A stretch of 64,000 nucleotides of DNA from Fusarium oxysporum f. sp. lycopersici 4287 (GCF_000149955.1 NC_030996.1:1071467-1135466); one strand, 5' to 3'. Shown: positions 10,993 to 22,684, counted from the stretch's first letter. Numbers and translations are program-made. The notes: generated by a model not told the origin, from the letters alone.

Positions 10993-12379
10993 ATGGACAT
11001 CTTTGCGACTTTACCCGCCGGAGCTTATCGCGCCGATACTCAGCAATTTACCCGACGTCAGAAGCTTATACAGCGTTGCCAAAGCGTCGCCGCATATCTT
11101 TCACTTCCTGAACGGGACGTTGGGAGCCGAGGTTCTCGATAACGTCCTCGATGCATCAGCTCAGAATCTTGCAACAACGCCATGGATCCCGCACGTCCTG
11201 CGCCTGGTAGCCCTCACCAGGCATTCTTCCGCGGCAAACCCACCAGCAAGGAACCTCACCACTTTTATCACAAAGTTCATCATGCCGACCTCGTTTCAGA
11301 ATGCCCAAGGAGACCGCGTTCCAGATATTCAATCGAGTCCGCCATCTTGTATCCCACGCATTAGTCTTGCCCATGTAATGCGAGGTGACAATTCCATTAC
11401 GCCCAGAGAAATGCTGTTCCTCTTCCGGAAGATCAAGTTGCTTGCAGGAGAGGCCTTTGAATTCTTTCATGAGAGAATCAAAGCGACCAAGCCGCAGCAT
11501 CTGACTGACAAGTGCTACCATCTTGGCACGCTTCCTTGGAATCGACGCCTGATGGCCAATTTATGGGGACAGCCATACAAGCTCAACACGGGCGGTGAGG
11601 CGTCCTGGTATGAAATGCAGAGAATCACCCTTGGCTTTTGGTGTCTCCAGTTGTGCTATGAGCTTAGTAATGCTGCTTCGGAAAAGCGGCTGAACTGGTC
11701 AGACTCAGATACTGAGGCAATCCGTGACATGGGATCCGGCGAGACGTGCCTGTCGGGGCTCAGGAACTCAAGTCTATGGATCGCCCGAGAACCATTATGG
11801 GCTGCTTTGCTTTACGTCCGACATTTGGAAGGTTGCTCAGATGAAAGTTCTTGTGTTGGTGATACTGATGTTGTGAATAAGGGTTTGAGTGTTTTCTTCA
11901 ATACAGGCTTCAAACAAGTGGAGGGAAACCATTTGCATCTCCCCCCTCCAGAGAGAAAAAGTGCAAATTTCGCATGGCCCGCCGTTATCCTGAAGCCACC
12001 CCCGTTTCCTTGCGTTGACCCAAATGATGCGTTTACCTATCACTGCCACAAAGTTCTAGTTGGATGCAAGGGCTTGAGATGGGCTGGGCCACTTTTATGC
12101 CCCAGAGGCACTCCCAGATTGAGTGAAGGTTTGCTATTCCGGCCATTCAGGAGTTTGGGCTTTGGTATCTGGGATGATGAACGATTAGTGACGATGGAAA
12201 TGCTTGATGACCCCCAGAACAAGAGACCAAGGAGATTTCATGTCTGGTGTCAGGACCAAGTTTTCACTTGGACAAGTCTTTTGAGTAGCGAAGAGAAAGA
12301 GGAGTTGAGAGTGTACCAAGAGGCTTTGCAGTTAAGGGAGGAACAGGAATTCGGTGAGTTGATTGTTGGTGCGAACTAG
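10993..12379 (+). CDS. F-box-like hypothetical protein, start frame uncertain
   Basis: A long uninterrupted frame to the stop at 12379 encodes about 458 residues. The N-terminal stretch LYPPELIAPILSNLPD followed by a YSVAKASP block resembles fungal F-box domains, which recruit substrates to SCF ubiquitin ligases. The rest is not recognised. There is no in-frame ATG at the N-terminus: the frame opens at a TTG (11003) and meets a stop just upstream. ATG 10993 would read into the domain if one base near 11005 were absent. Either the assembly has a one-base insertion, an unseen 5' exon exists, or translation starts further inside. The function as an adaptor is inferred from the N-terminal motif only. 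Confidence 0.55.
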
Positions 12380-13052
12380 GATGATATTTCTCTTTGGACA
12401 GGACTATCGGGACCAGCCCCTGGCGCGTTGCTTGAGTGTATTGAGCATTAGTTCTTGTATGATAATATTAATGAAATTGAAACAGTCTTCTTTGATTCGT
12501 GAAGAAAGATTTCACAAATCCAAAAAGAAGAAACTCGGGTGCAGGGAATCGAATCCTAAGCTTTCAGGCGAGGAAGGATCAACTGTTTCTTGGGCAAGAA
12601 AAATGAGAACGGAGGCCGAGGTATTTAAACCCATTCCGAAACAATGCAAAGCCAACGTAGCCGGCTGCCTCTCAAGGTTTTGGATCATACCAGATGATTT
12701 TTGAATGGTTGGCAAAAACGTTATTGCAGCTTGAGTTGGTACCAAAAAAGCCGCCCCTCTATCACGACAATGTCTTAGTGTGTCCCATCCAGAAGGAAGA
12801 GGGTCAAAAGGCAGAACGACTGACTTGCTGGGTTTTTTAGGAGTGGATCATCGAAATTCCGACGACACTCATCACCGACTCACTCTCGTCAATCTTCAAT
12901 CGAGGGTAGATCCAAAGCTTGTACAACCGCCATCCCTAAAAAAACATACATAGAAGCAAAGACTGTCCACCTATTATCTTCCTGTATCTCATTCGCTACA
13001 TCACCCTCTTGTCAAGTTATAATCTTGAAACTTGAAAACATTCTGTCCTACA
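12380..13052. other. Intergenic region, no gene seen
   Basis: About 670 bp. A stretch near 12537-12572 contains a B-box-like AATCGAATCC but no tRNA cloverleaf could be drawn. The remainder is probably the acetyltransferase promoter. Confidence 0.4.
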
Positions 13053-13810
13053 ATGACCGTCTTTAACATCGACGAGGAGGACAACCTCAACCGCATGCGC
13101 CGCGGCGATCTGTACTACGCCTTCACGCCCAAATTGGTAGCTGCCCGTAAGCGATGCAGGCAGGCCGTCACTCGACTCAACGCAGCCGAGGACCCAACAC
13201 GCCGCGAGATGGCCGAATTCTGGAGACAGTGAGTCCAACTCTCATAAAAAGACTCACTCATCTTGACTCACATAAGCTCAGGATAACAAACGACGACCGC
13301 CCTTTACCTCCACCTGCAGCGACAGAAGATGAGGAGGACAACGTGTTGCACGAATATCCCTGGATCGAAGCACCCATCAGAATCGACTACGGCACGAATA
13401 TCAAAGTCGGAAGCAATGTTTTTATCAACTTCAACTGCACCATACTAGATACATGCCAAGTAACCATCGGCTCAAGGACGTTGATCGGGCCAAATGTTTC
13501 ATTCTTCTCCGGTACGCATCCTCTGGATCCTGAGCTGCGTAATGGAACAAACGGGCCAGAACTGGGCGGTACAATCACTGTTGGTGAAGATTGCTGGATC
13601 GCGGGTAATGTGACCATTCTTCCAGGTATCACAATCGGTGCTGGTTCCACGGTTGGCGCAGGAAGTGTTGTCACCAAGGTTTGGAGCACCTCGTTCTTTG
13701 TGTTACAGTATCTGACTTTCTCCCAGGACGTACCGCCTTACCATGTGGTAGCTGGAAACCCTGCCAAGATTATTCGTAAGCTTGAGCGGAAGCCGAATGG
13801 AAAGCACTAA
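13053..13810 (+). CDS. Hexapeptide-repeat acetyltransferase (maltose/galactoside O-acetyltransferase-like)
   Basis: Three exons, 13053-13228, 13282-13678 and 13727-13810, encode about 218 residues. The N-terminal maltose-acetyltransferase helical segment (MRRGDLYYAFTPKL) is followed by left-handed beta-helix hexapeptide repeats, visible as IKVGSNVFIN, VTIGSRTLIG and ITVGEDCWIAGNVTI. The C-terminal VVAGNPAKIIRKL is typical of the family. The catalytic His is expected in FFSGTHPLDPELR. Members transfer acetyl from acetyl-CoA to sugars or related acceptors in the cytosol as trimers. It is probably a general metabolic enzyme and need not belong to the isocyanide locus. Confidence 0.9.
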
Positions 13811-14297
13811 GAATCAATCAAGATCTCAGGTGGCCTGATATATGAATATCAACGTAACATTGCTCTGGAAGTCATAACATTCTTCGGGGCCTCCGGAACA
13901 TCGAACCCCAAGTCAGACAGTGGTACATAGTATTCAAACTTGAGTGTTGTCCAAGTAAAGTTTGAAGTCTATATGCGTTATAGTATCTTGTAGCTCTGGC
14001 ACTATTTCTATTATGGATCCAATAACGCATCTTACCTTTGCGGCTCCAGCGCGAAAACACGCAGCTTGATTCGCCACTACGTCAAAGTCGAAACACTACA
14101 GATATGTAAACGATGATTTATAAGTTTTTAATGGTGTGATCCGAGTGTATTGCTATGAATTGTTTTCTTCGCGAAACCCATATCCGCTGCAGCGCTTTGC
14201 AGCAGTCGTCAGACTTTGTGCGTTCTCCCGTGTCCATCGTGCCAACCGAGAGGGAATCATAAAACTCAGCCGTCCTCAATCAAGAAAATGCAGGGAC
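13811..14297. other. Convergent intergenic spacer
   Basis: About 490 bp between two converging genes. It holds 3' UTR sequence and no recognisable coding potential. Confidence 0.45.
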
Positions 14298-14813
14298 TTA
14301 TTCTCTCCATCCACCGGAGCCGCTGCCACGGCCATAGCCACCGCCACCACCGTAGCCGCCGCCGTAACCACCACGGCCACCACCGCGACCACCACCTTGG
14401 TTAGCCTCGCTGACGCGGATCTGGCGACCCTCGAACCTGAAATCGCTGCGTTAGAATCATTCCCGGGCATCAAGCGGTGTTGCTGCGTGTGACTCACTCC
14501 TGCTCGTTCATGGCCTCAATGGCGGCGCTGGCCTCCTCCTGGCTGCTGAAGGTGACGAATCCGAATCCCCTTGATCGGCCAGTCTCACGGTCGGTCATGA
14601 CAATCTAAAAAAAGAAAAATATTGTCAGCATCTCGAAACTCGACGCGCGCGCGCGAGGGAATGCTTACGGCGTCAGTGACCTCACCAAATTCGCTGAACT
14701 TGGCGCGGAGAGTGTCGCTGGTTGTGGCCCAGGCGAGGCCGCTGGAGACGTCAAATCAGCTGAAATTCATCGTAATCAATACTTGCGACTTACCCGACAA
14801 AGAGTTTGGACAT
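14298..14813 (-). CDS. Glycine-rich RNA-binding protein (single RRM)
   Basis: Four exons, 14794-14813, 14669-14741, 14498-14604 and 14298-14436, give 112 residues. One RRM occupies about residues 1-80, with RNP2-like MSKLFVGGL at the start and RNP1-like RGFGFVTF in the middle. The tail is a Gly/Arg/Tyr-rich low-complexity segment ([14 protein letters not shown]), as in GRP-type hnRNP-like proteins. These bind RNA in nucleus and cytoplasm and are often cold- or stress-inducible. The first exon carries only 20 coding bases, so frame-based calls miss it. The gene is a housekeeping type and breaks up any single biosynthetic cluster interpretation of the region. Confidence 0.92.
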
Positions 14814-15715
14814 GGTGAGGGACTAGTGTTTTCGACGCGAAAATAGTGACGATTTGAAGGAATATGCAATTGTCAGACGGCGCGGTGCGTTATATAGCCC
14901 TCAAGCCACAAGTTTCCCCTCTTTCTTTTCCAGCCGCCCACGTGACTGGGGTAGACTAATGCAGCAGGAAGAGCCTGCACTCGCGTTCCAAAGACAGTTG
15001 CCTATTATCATGACGTAGTGTCTCAGCCTCCCTATAATCGATCAGGCTTAGCTGATTATCCAGTTTCCCTGATTGATTTTTTTTTTTTGGCATGGTGATT
15101 ACTTAATTTCTGTTACGTAGAAATGCATTTTTGCGCCTTATTCAAATTTTGTGTGACTCGCTCAAATCGCGACGCTTTTAACACTGCTGTTAGAATACTA
15201 ACAGATCTTAACTCCCGGATCGAAGCAACAGAGACTGCAGTGGGGACCTCTCTCCCTTGAGTGACCGAAGATCGACGGAGCTGTACAGGCCAACAGCCAA
15301 TCAGATTCTGCCACCGAGAAAAAGGGTCCTGGAGCCCTCACTGATGTGGCTAGTGATGGAGGGGCAAAAGGGTCCAGCGCTAATCTGCAAACACTTCGCC
15401 ACTATCTATCAGGGTGCAAAAACCGCCCGACCTGGGCTAGTGGGCGTGTACTCGCGATACGCAAGTTCGATACCCTAGAGCATAATATTCGACAGAGCTG
15501 GCGCAGCACCTTGATGATGTGAGAATTGCCTGAAGATTGCGCAATATTTGAGTATCCGCCTAAGTATTCTTTAGCTCGGTAGGATACGTGTTTACTCCAA
15601 GTAACGCGGTAGAGACTGAATTTCTGGACTATTCCAACTTCCAAAATGTTCAACGGCTTCGCTGACCTCCTCCGCCATCCATGCAGGACTCGCAAAACAT
15701 GTATTTACGCGCACA
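14814..15715. other. Intergenic region, no gene seen
   Basis: About 0.9 kb including a T-run near 15080 and an alternating GC microsatellite just inside the neighbouring RRM gene intron. The short frames here resemble no family. It contains the RRM gene promoter and the DJ-1 gene 3' end. Confidence 0.45.
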
Positions 15716-16519
15716 TCACACAAGCCCCGTGAAATCAGCATCCTTATAATCAACATCGCGATCAGGCCAAGCACCAAGCTTGGTCAAAAAGTCAACAAAA
15801 CCACCTTCACCACCCCAGTAATGCTTCATGAAATTGGTCATCATATCCGTACCATTGAGGAGCGCACCGCTCGTCCATAGTTTCCCGTCTCTGACCCAGC
15901 GCTTGGTAACCCAGTTGACCTCTGGAGCTTGTTTCCGGACAGTGTCGATCAACACAATCGGACCAGTCGCTGTTTTGCCGTTCAAGATACCGGCCTGCAG
16001 AGGAATAAGGACACCGCCGCAGATGACGAGGAAAGCAGAGCATTCGTCATAGGCTTTGCGCACGAAGGCAAGCTCGGCTTCGTTGGGGGTGTAGCGAGCA
16101 GAGTTCGCGCCCATGAGAACGATATCCAGTGGAGGGCAAGTATCAAAAGAGTCCTTTCCGTATCAGTACAACGGCACGAGGTTCAATTGTCAAGCGGACA
16201 TACCGTAGCCACAAGCTTGATACCGCTTGTCAAGATACAGGGAGAATCAGTCCCCTTCTCAGAAACCCAATGAAATTCCATATCCATTGTCTCCGATTCG
16301 AGCTTGGCAGGCGCAACGCCTTCAAAGCTGCTCTTCCATGCATTCTTGGAGAGTCCGTACAAGAAATCAATGGGAGCGACGTCGAGAATCTCGGTCTCGC
16401 TGGAAACATATGAGCAGGGGTTGGTCGAGAGAGCTGATTCTGCTCACTCACCTGTTCATCAGAATGACACCGATGTGAATGGTCCTGTTGGGCTTTGCAA
16501 GGTCGAAGGGGACGGACAT
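15716..16519 (-). CDS. DJ-1/PfpI family protein, isocyanide hydratase-like
   Basis: Three exons, 16452-16519, 16204-16399 and 15716-16153, encode 233 residues, the usual size of DJ-1/PfpI-superfamily enzymes. The nucleophile elbow is VICGG with Cys133. An acidic residue after the first strand (ETEILDVAPIDF, Asp29) sits where bacterial isocyanide hydratases place their catalytic Asp. The segment after the elbow (QAGILNGKTAT) is typical of the AraC-like/ICH branch. The residue after the Cys is Gly rather than the Thr found in the bacterial enzyme, so the activity is unproven. Members hydrate isonitriles to N-formamides or act as glyoxalases or chaperones. Its presence 12 kb from an isocyanide synthase is suggestive, but several unrelated genes intervene. 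Confidence 0.85.
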
Positions 16520-17223
16520 ATTGGTTGTTTTCGAGATGGAGGTTGTGATGAATGGATGAGCGATTGTTGTTGCATTTCGTCTTGATCCATAGCGAACTCA
16601 CTTTTATAGATAGTTGTTCAGCTCAGTTCCCGACCTACGTCGGTCTTGGTGAGATTTATGACCCGGGACATGGATCAAAACCCGCTGCAAATCAGTGAAG
16701 TGAAGAGCTACTCAACTGACATCCGAGATGGCACGAACAATTGTGTGTTCTCGCGAAAAGGGCGTTTCAATATTCCTTCCTTCGCCTTGTCATTGGTCAA
16801 GAACACCGTTGTCGTTTCGATACACCGGGTCTAGCCACTTGATATATCCTAACCTCCGAGTGCATTCGGCTCTTCTAATCCGCCACACGGTTGCTACCTT
16901 CACAGAAACCAAACATGCAGGCTGCGTTAGCCAACATCGCATTTAGTCAACCCGATAGAAGGAATTTTCTTGTTTTAGGTACGGAGGTAGTTCACATGCT
17001 TATTTCTGAATTTTTCGTTTACTAGAAAATAAGTGCTGCATTTTTCAACCATTAAACCCCCACAGTCTACAAGATAAGGTTGTGAATATTTTGATTGCGA
17101 CGCTGTCTCGGGTAATTGAAAGGCTGATAACATATTGCCAAAGTTAATTGATTCGTCAGAAGAGTTGTTCAATTGTTGAAGGGGATTCTTCAAAGACAAT
17201 AGGTGACAAGACATCTTATTATC

Positions 17224-17239
17224 TCGGAAGATTTTCCGA
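17224..17239. promoter_or_regulatory. CGG-N8-CCG palindrome (candidate Zn2Cys6 factor site)
   Basis: TCGGAAGATTTTCCGA has two inverted CGG triplets separated by 8 bp, the geometry bound by dimeric Zn(II)2Cys6 regulators. It lies about 0.5 kb upstream of the P450 start. A second copy with the same spacing follows at 17340. Confidence 0.4.
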
Positions 17240-17339
17240 CAATGAAAATGTGGAGCCCGATAACAGTATTTCCTCATGGAGTCAGTCAGATCATGCACTG
17301 GTGACGCATCATGAGGGCGCTAGTGGATCTTGTGATGAC

Positions 17340-17355
17340 TCGGAAATATTTCCGA
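17340..17355. promoter_or_regulatory. Second CGG-N8-CCG palindrome
   Basis: TCGGAAATATTTCCGA is a perfect 16-bp palindrome with the same CGG-N8-CCG spacing as the copy 116 bp upstream. A further half-site TTTCCGA follows near 17380. Regulator identity is unknown. Confidence 0.42.
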
Positions 17356-17735
17356 ATTATATCAAGCAATTGACCAGTATTTCCGAAGCATCGAGTCCTT
17401 TTCTCCTCTAATTCCCTATTCAGGTTTGGCTTGTTGAATGAATAGCCGACAATAAGTATCAAGCCAAACCCAAACTTCCCGCGTGCGACTCAAGAGAGCC
17501 CAATTGAGGCCTGCTTAACAAAGGCCATGATGGGATTCGGCACACGGCTCCCCCGCTTATTCGGTTATCAAGACTTGGGGTTTCTTTGCAGATCCCGGCA
17601 GTGCAGCTGAGGGGAAACATGTCACGTTGGTCATCTTGCGTATAAAAAGCCTACAGAGGGGACTGCAGGTTACCATGTCATTGCAACACAGAGAGTCATC
17701 TTTCCCCCGCTTGGACTTGATCCTCACGAGCAACC

Positions 17736-19451
17736 ATGTCTGATCAAGTTATCTACCTCGCTATTATCATCGGCCTGTACGTGCTGTACAAGTTGGCCAA
17801 TTCGACTGATCAGCCAAAGATCAAGGGTATCCCCGAGATTCCCGGTGTACCACTTTTCGGAAACTTGATTCAGTTGGGGACGGACCATGCTAGAGTTGCG
17901 CAGAAATGGGCCAAGAAGTACGGACCTGTCTTTCAGACACGCCTTGGAACCAAGGTGAGAATTCATGCCGCTTTTCGTATTCAAATATGTTTTGAATATG
18001 CAATTCTGACCATCGCAGCGAGTCATCTATGTCAATTCTTATGAGGCCGTAAAGCATTTCTGGATCACCCACCAGTCTGCACTCATCTCCCGTCCCATGT
18101 TTCACACTTTCCACTCAGTTGTTTCTTCATCTCAAGGTTTCACTATCGGCACTTCACCATGGGATGAGTCCTGCAAGAACCGCCGCAAAGCTGCCGCCAC
18201 TGCCCTCAACCGTCCTGCCGTTCAATCTTACATGCCAATTCTCGACCTCGAATCTCTCGTCAGTATCAAGGAACTTCTTGACGATTGCAAGGACGGAAGC
18301 AAGGATCTTGACCCATCGCCCTACTTTGCTCGATTTGCGCTCAATACCTCTCTGACTTTGAACTACGGCTTCCGTATTGACGGCGATGTTAACTCTGAGC
18401 TTCTCCATGAAATCACCTATGTTGAGCGCGAGATTTCCAACTTCAGATCGACTAGCAACAACTGGCAGGATTACGTTCCGCTGCTTCGACTTTGGGGAGC
18501 GCAAAACTCATCGGCTGAGGAATTCAGAGTTCGACGTGACAAGTATCTGTCTGATCTTCTGGCCAATCTCAAGAGTAGAATCGACAACGGTACAGACAAG
18601 CCTTGCATCACCGGAAACATTCTGAAGGACCCGACCGCCAAGTTGAACGATGGTGAGTAAGACGCGTCTTGTAAAACAATTTCGCTAACGAACCAACAGC
18701 CGAGATCAAGTCTATCTGCCTCACTATGGTTTCTGCGGGTCTAGATACAGTTCCGGGTAACGTGATCATGGGCATCGCATACCTCGCAACCGAACACGGC
18801 CAGAAGATTCAAGCCAAGGCCCTGAAGGAAATCTACAAAGTCTACCCCAACGGCGAAGCATGGGAGCGATGCCTCGTGGAAGAGAAGGTTCCATACGTCA
18901 CAGCCCTCGTCAAAGAGATCTTGCGGTTCTGGACAGTTATTCCCATCTGCCTGCCTCGGGAAAGCATCAAGGATATCCCATACCAGGGTGCCGTGATCCC
19001 TGCAGGAACCAAGTTTTTCATGGTGAGACAGCCCTGTGCATATGGTGATGGAACATGCAGCTGATCGGAGATTTAGAACGCCTACGCCGCAGACTATGAT
19101 GAAACCCGATTCGCGAATCCCTATGAATTTGACCCTGAGCGATACATCGACGACAAGGAGGTCGGAACGCCTCATTACGCCTATGGTGCTGGATCACGAA
19201 TGTGCGCTGGCTCTCATCTTGCGAATCGCGAGCTTTACACAGCTTTCATCCGCCTCATCACCGCTTTTGAGATTCTCCCTCCCAAGGACAACAAGGACTT
19301 CCCCGTCATGGACTGCATCGAGTGCAACGCCAACCCAACCTCGCTGACAACGGACCCTGAGCCTTTCAAGGTCGGATTCAAGCCGCGAGATGAGGCCAAG
19401 GCTAGGGAATGGATTGCTGCTGGCGAGGAGCGAACTCAGGACATAAGGTAA
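17736..19451 (+). CDS. Cytochrome P450, CYP504-like (phenylacetate hydroxylase family)
   Basis: Four exons, 17736-17954, 18019-18652, 18700-19022 and 19077-19451, encode 516 residues. An N-terminal membrane anchor spans about residues 5-22. The I-helix region has VSAGLDTVPGN, the K-helix ExxR is KEILR, and the haem loop is YGAGSRMCAG with Cys435. The overall sequence resembles the CYP504 group, ER-bound monooxygenases that hydroxylate phenylacetate or 3-hydroxyphenylacetate on the route to homogentisate. Assignment to CYP504 is from recognised sequence resemblance and is moderately sure. It is divergent from the DJ-1-like gene. A role in the isocyanide locus is possible but a catabolic role is the simpler reading. 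Confidence 0.88.
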
Positions 19452-20295
19452 TGGTCTGGATAAGAGTTTAAGAGAACGGGAAGTGGGCAATGGAAGAATT
19501 GTAAGGTTTGACAGATGGAGATTTAAACCCTTGCATAGTGTTATCTGTTGTTGTCTAAATGAGGCAGAGTCGTTTCGCTACCCGTTTCGTTACGAGTCAT
19601 CTACACTCTACACTCTACCCATGCAGATATCCTCAGCTGCACCAATTGACGCGTCTATCCTAGCTAAATTAAACAAAATTTAAGGCTAAAAACTACTGAA
19701 ATGAAACGGTTTCTCACAAGCTTGGACGATAAAGGCCGTTTCAAATATATAGACTCGGGCCCACCGTGGCTCTGTTACCTTGTTAGGGGATCTGTCCCGC
19801 GACCTGAAACCAGATCCACAGCCAATAAGAGAAAGGACAAGAAGCATTACAACTCGACGTCTTGGGATATCTCAAACAGCGTAGCATAACCTCACCTGAT
19901 GCTGGCTTCGCCGAACTCCACACTCGGCGAATGCAATACCTACCCTCATCCACAATGAAAGCGAATATTGGCCGTGCAACAATTAAGCCACCAATGTTGT
20001 CTCTCTTGTTTGCAAAACCTGTCCCGAGCACTCGGAAGCGAATTTCCGTATCAGGCGCCGGCACTTGAAGGGGAGATCTATATATAATGAACTGAGATCT
20101 CACCTTGGATATGGCATTGATCATACCATCTTGTTTGGTCTATCTTTCTTTTTCGTATTTTCTTCGTTCTTTACAGGCACTGGCTGCCAACATTGTCCAT
20201 TCGTTTCTTTGTTTGTAGCTTTATTTTACAATTCGTACATTCTTTCCCGACGATCCTTCGATATATATAGTCTTCACTATTGAAACACCGCCAAC
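19452..20295. other. Intergenic region, no gene seen
   Basis: About 0.84 kb with short frames only. A TATA-like TATATATAATG occurs near 20080 and a second TATATATAG near 20263, just upstream of the next start codon. Confidence 0.45.
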
Positions 20296-22684
20296 ATGCG
20301 TTTCTCAACACTCCTTTCATCAGCGGCGCTGATGTACCAGGCCGTTTCGGCCGAATCTGTCGAGTACAAGGATGCCGATACGGGAATTACCTTCCAGCAG
20401 TACACCGACAAGAGCAGCAAGTTTACCTTCGGTATTGCTCTGCCCAAGAACCCCAGCACCGACTTCATCGGTCAGATGACCGTTCCCATCTCTGAGGGTT
20501 ATGGATCCGTTGGTATGGGATCTACCTCGCTGCATGTTGGGGTCTAGACTGTTCTTCGCCCAACGATGGCAAGGTTCTTACCTCAGTTCGCCAGGCTGAT
20601 GGTTACACCAACCCTGCTGTTCTCGACGATGACACCGTCTCAATTAAGCCTATCGAGAAGGGTACCAAGGTCGGCACCGATTCTTTCACCTTCACTTTCC
20701 TTTGCGAGGGCTGCATCAAGACCGATGGCACCACCTTCAAGGCTGCTGATACCAACGCTGTGCTCAGCTTCGCTATGAGCACCACTGCCCTCGACGACCC
20801 CACCGACTCTGCTGGTGCTCTCAACTACCACGGCGCTGGCTTTGGTGGTTACTCTCTTGACACTGCCGCTGCCCAGTCCGCCGACTTTGAGACCTGGGCC
20901 AAGCTTGCTTCCGATGCCACTACTCCTGGTACCAGCCCCGGAGGCAGCACTGGTTCCAACCCTGGCAACTTCACCACCATCGTCTCCAACGCTACCTACG
21001 ACTACATTGTTGTTGGTGGCGGTACTGCCGGCCTCATTGTTGCTGAGCGTCTCGTCGAGTCCAAGAAGTCTGTTCTTCTTCTTGAGCAGGGCAAGGCCTC
21101 TTTCTACGAGTCTGGTGGCCGCTCCACCATGGACTGGAACGACACTGTCACCCAATACGATGTTCCTTCCATGGCCTACTACCTCACTACCGCCAAGGAC
21201 ACCTCAGCCTACTGCACTGATACTGCCAGCATGGCTGGTTGCATTCTCGGTGGTTCCAGTGTCATCAACGCCATGATGTTTGTCCGCCCTCAGCCTGCTG
21301 ACTTTGACGACAAGTGGCCTACTGGCTGGAAGTGGCAGGATGTTCAGAGCTCTGCTGACAAGCTCTACGAGCGCACCCCCGGTACCACCAGCCCTACCAA
21401 GGACGGCAAGCGAGTTGACCAGGGCGCTTGGAACGTCCTCTCTAAGTTCTTCTCTGGCAACGGCTTCACCGAGGTTGATGCCATCCAGGAGCCTAGCAAG
21501 AAGAAGTCTGTCTTCACTCACCCTCCTTTGATGGTCAACGACGGTCTCCGCGCTGGTCCCGTCCGTGACTACCTCCCTCTTGCCCAGGCCAACAGCAACT
21601 TCAAGCTCCAGCTCAACACCAAGGTCCTTCGTGTCATTCGAGAGGGCAAGGCTGTCACCGGTATTGAGGTCCAGTCAGGTCCTTCTACCCGCCAGATCAT
21701 CAACCTCAAGTCCAACGGTGCCGTCGTCCTTGCCGCCGGTGCTCTCGCCACTCCCCGCCTTCTCGTCAACTCTGGTATTGGTCCTTCTGAGCAGGTTGAG
21801 GCCGTTGCCAGCGGAAGCCAGCGTCTCACCATGCCCGCTAAGGATCAGTGGCTCAACCTCCCCGTCGGAGAGAACCTCAAGGACCACCCTATCTTCACCG
21901 TCAAGATGAAGACCAAGCAGCCCATGTCAGCTCTGAGCGAGACCGACTTCCCCCAAGCCCAAGCCAAGCCCAATATTGATCTTTTCGCCCAGGGGCGACG
22001 GTCTTCTTGCTCAATCTTGCCAGCGCTTCATCTTCTGGGACACTGTCAAGGGTTCCGATGGTATCGAGCGATACGTCCCAGGGTACTTGTGCCGCCGCTG
22101 GTGACGATGCTGTCAAGGTCAAGGTTTACCTCACCCACGGTGCTACCTCCAGCGGTTCTCTTACCGTCACCAGCTCTGGTGCTACCAAGCTTGTCGGCGA
22201 GCCTTACCTCAAGACTGCAGGCGACAAGGAGGCTGTCAAGAGCTTCATGAACAAGCTCATCAGCTTTGCCTCTAAGCCTAACAGCACCCTCAGCATCGCC
22301 AGCAACGCTACCGCCGAGAGCCTCATGGCCGAGTACGTCAGCGGTTCTCACTTTGTCGGCTCTGCCGTCATGGGCACTGAGAACGATGGTACCAGCGTTG
22401 TCGATACTGACACCAAGGTTTGGGGTACTGAGAACCTGTTCGTCGTTGACGGTTCCATCCACCCTGATCTTCCTACTGGCAACACCCAGGCCATCATCAT
22501 GGTCGCTGCTGAGCATGCCGCTTCCAAGATCCTCGGCGGCGGAAACGGTGCTGCCAGCCCTGTTGTTCCCAGCAACGGCACTGTCCCCGTTCCTACTACT
22601 GCTATTAGCACTCCTGTCGCTACCAAGAGGCCTTCGAAGTGCAAGAGGTCTATGCGACAGCGCCGCCACCACCGTCGCCTGTAG
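20296..22684 (+). pseudogene. Cellobiose dehydrogenase-like haem-flavoprotein gene with frameshifts
   Basis: The encoded protein resembles cellobiose dehydrogenase: signal peptide (MRFSTLLSSAALMYQAVSA), a cytochrome-b domain, then a GMC flavin domain starting at YDYIVVGGGTAGL. The haem-ligand His is probably in LNYHGAGFGGYS. The gene carries HFVGSAVMG and NLFVVDGSIHPDLPTGNTQA near the end, as expected for the flavin domain. Reading frame changes occur at about 20530-20560, probably twice and across the segment that should carry the Met ligand. Two further shifts lie at about 21992 (a run of four G where three keep frame) and 22079 (three C where two keep frame). The last 19 residues are strongly basic. 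No cellulose-binding module is seen. Either the assembly has homopolymer errors or the gene is a recent pseudogene. Confidence 0.8.

Larger units (their letters stand above)
16520..17735. other. Divergent promoter region of DJ-1-like gene and P450
   Basis: 1.2 kb separate two outward-facing starts. No gene is recognised. Two 16-bp palindromes of the form CGG-N8-CCG lie in the half nearer the P450. Confidence 0.45.

Noticed and set aside
12537..12572. B-box-like AATCGAATCC suggesting a tRNA on the minus strand
   Set aside because: No acceptor, D or anticodon stem could be paired around it.
20640..21155. 171-residue minus-strand frame opposite the dehydrogenase-like gene
   Set aside because: Shadow of a GC-rich coding region; the sense frame matches cytochrome and GMC motifs.
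1..22684. One continuous biosynthetic cluster from the NRPS-like gene to the dehydrogenase-like gene
   Set aside because: A housekeeping-type RRM gene, an F-box-like gene and a sugar acetyltransferase interrupt it; the supported core ends near 10350.
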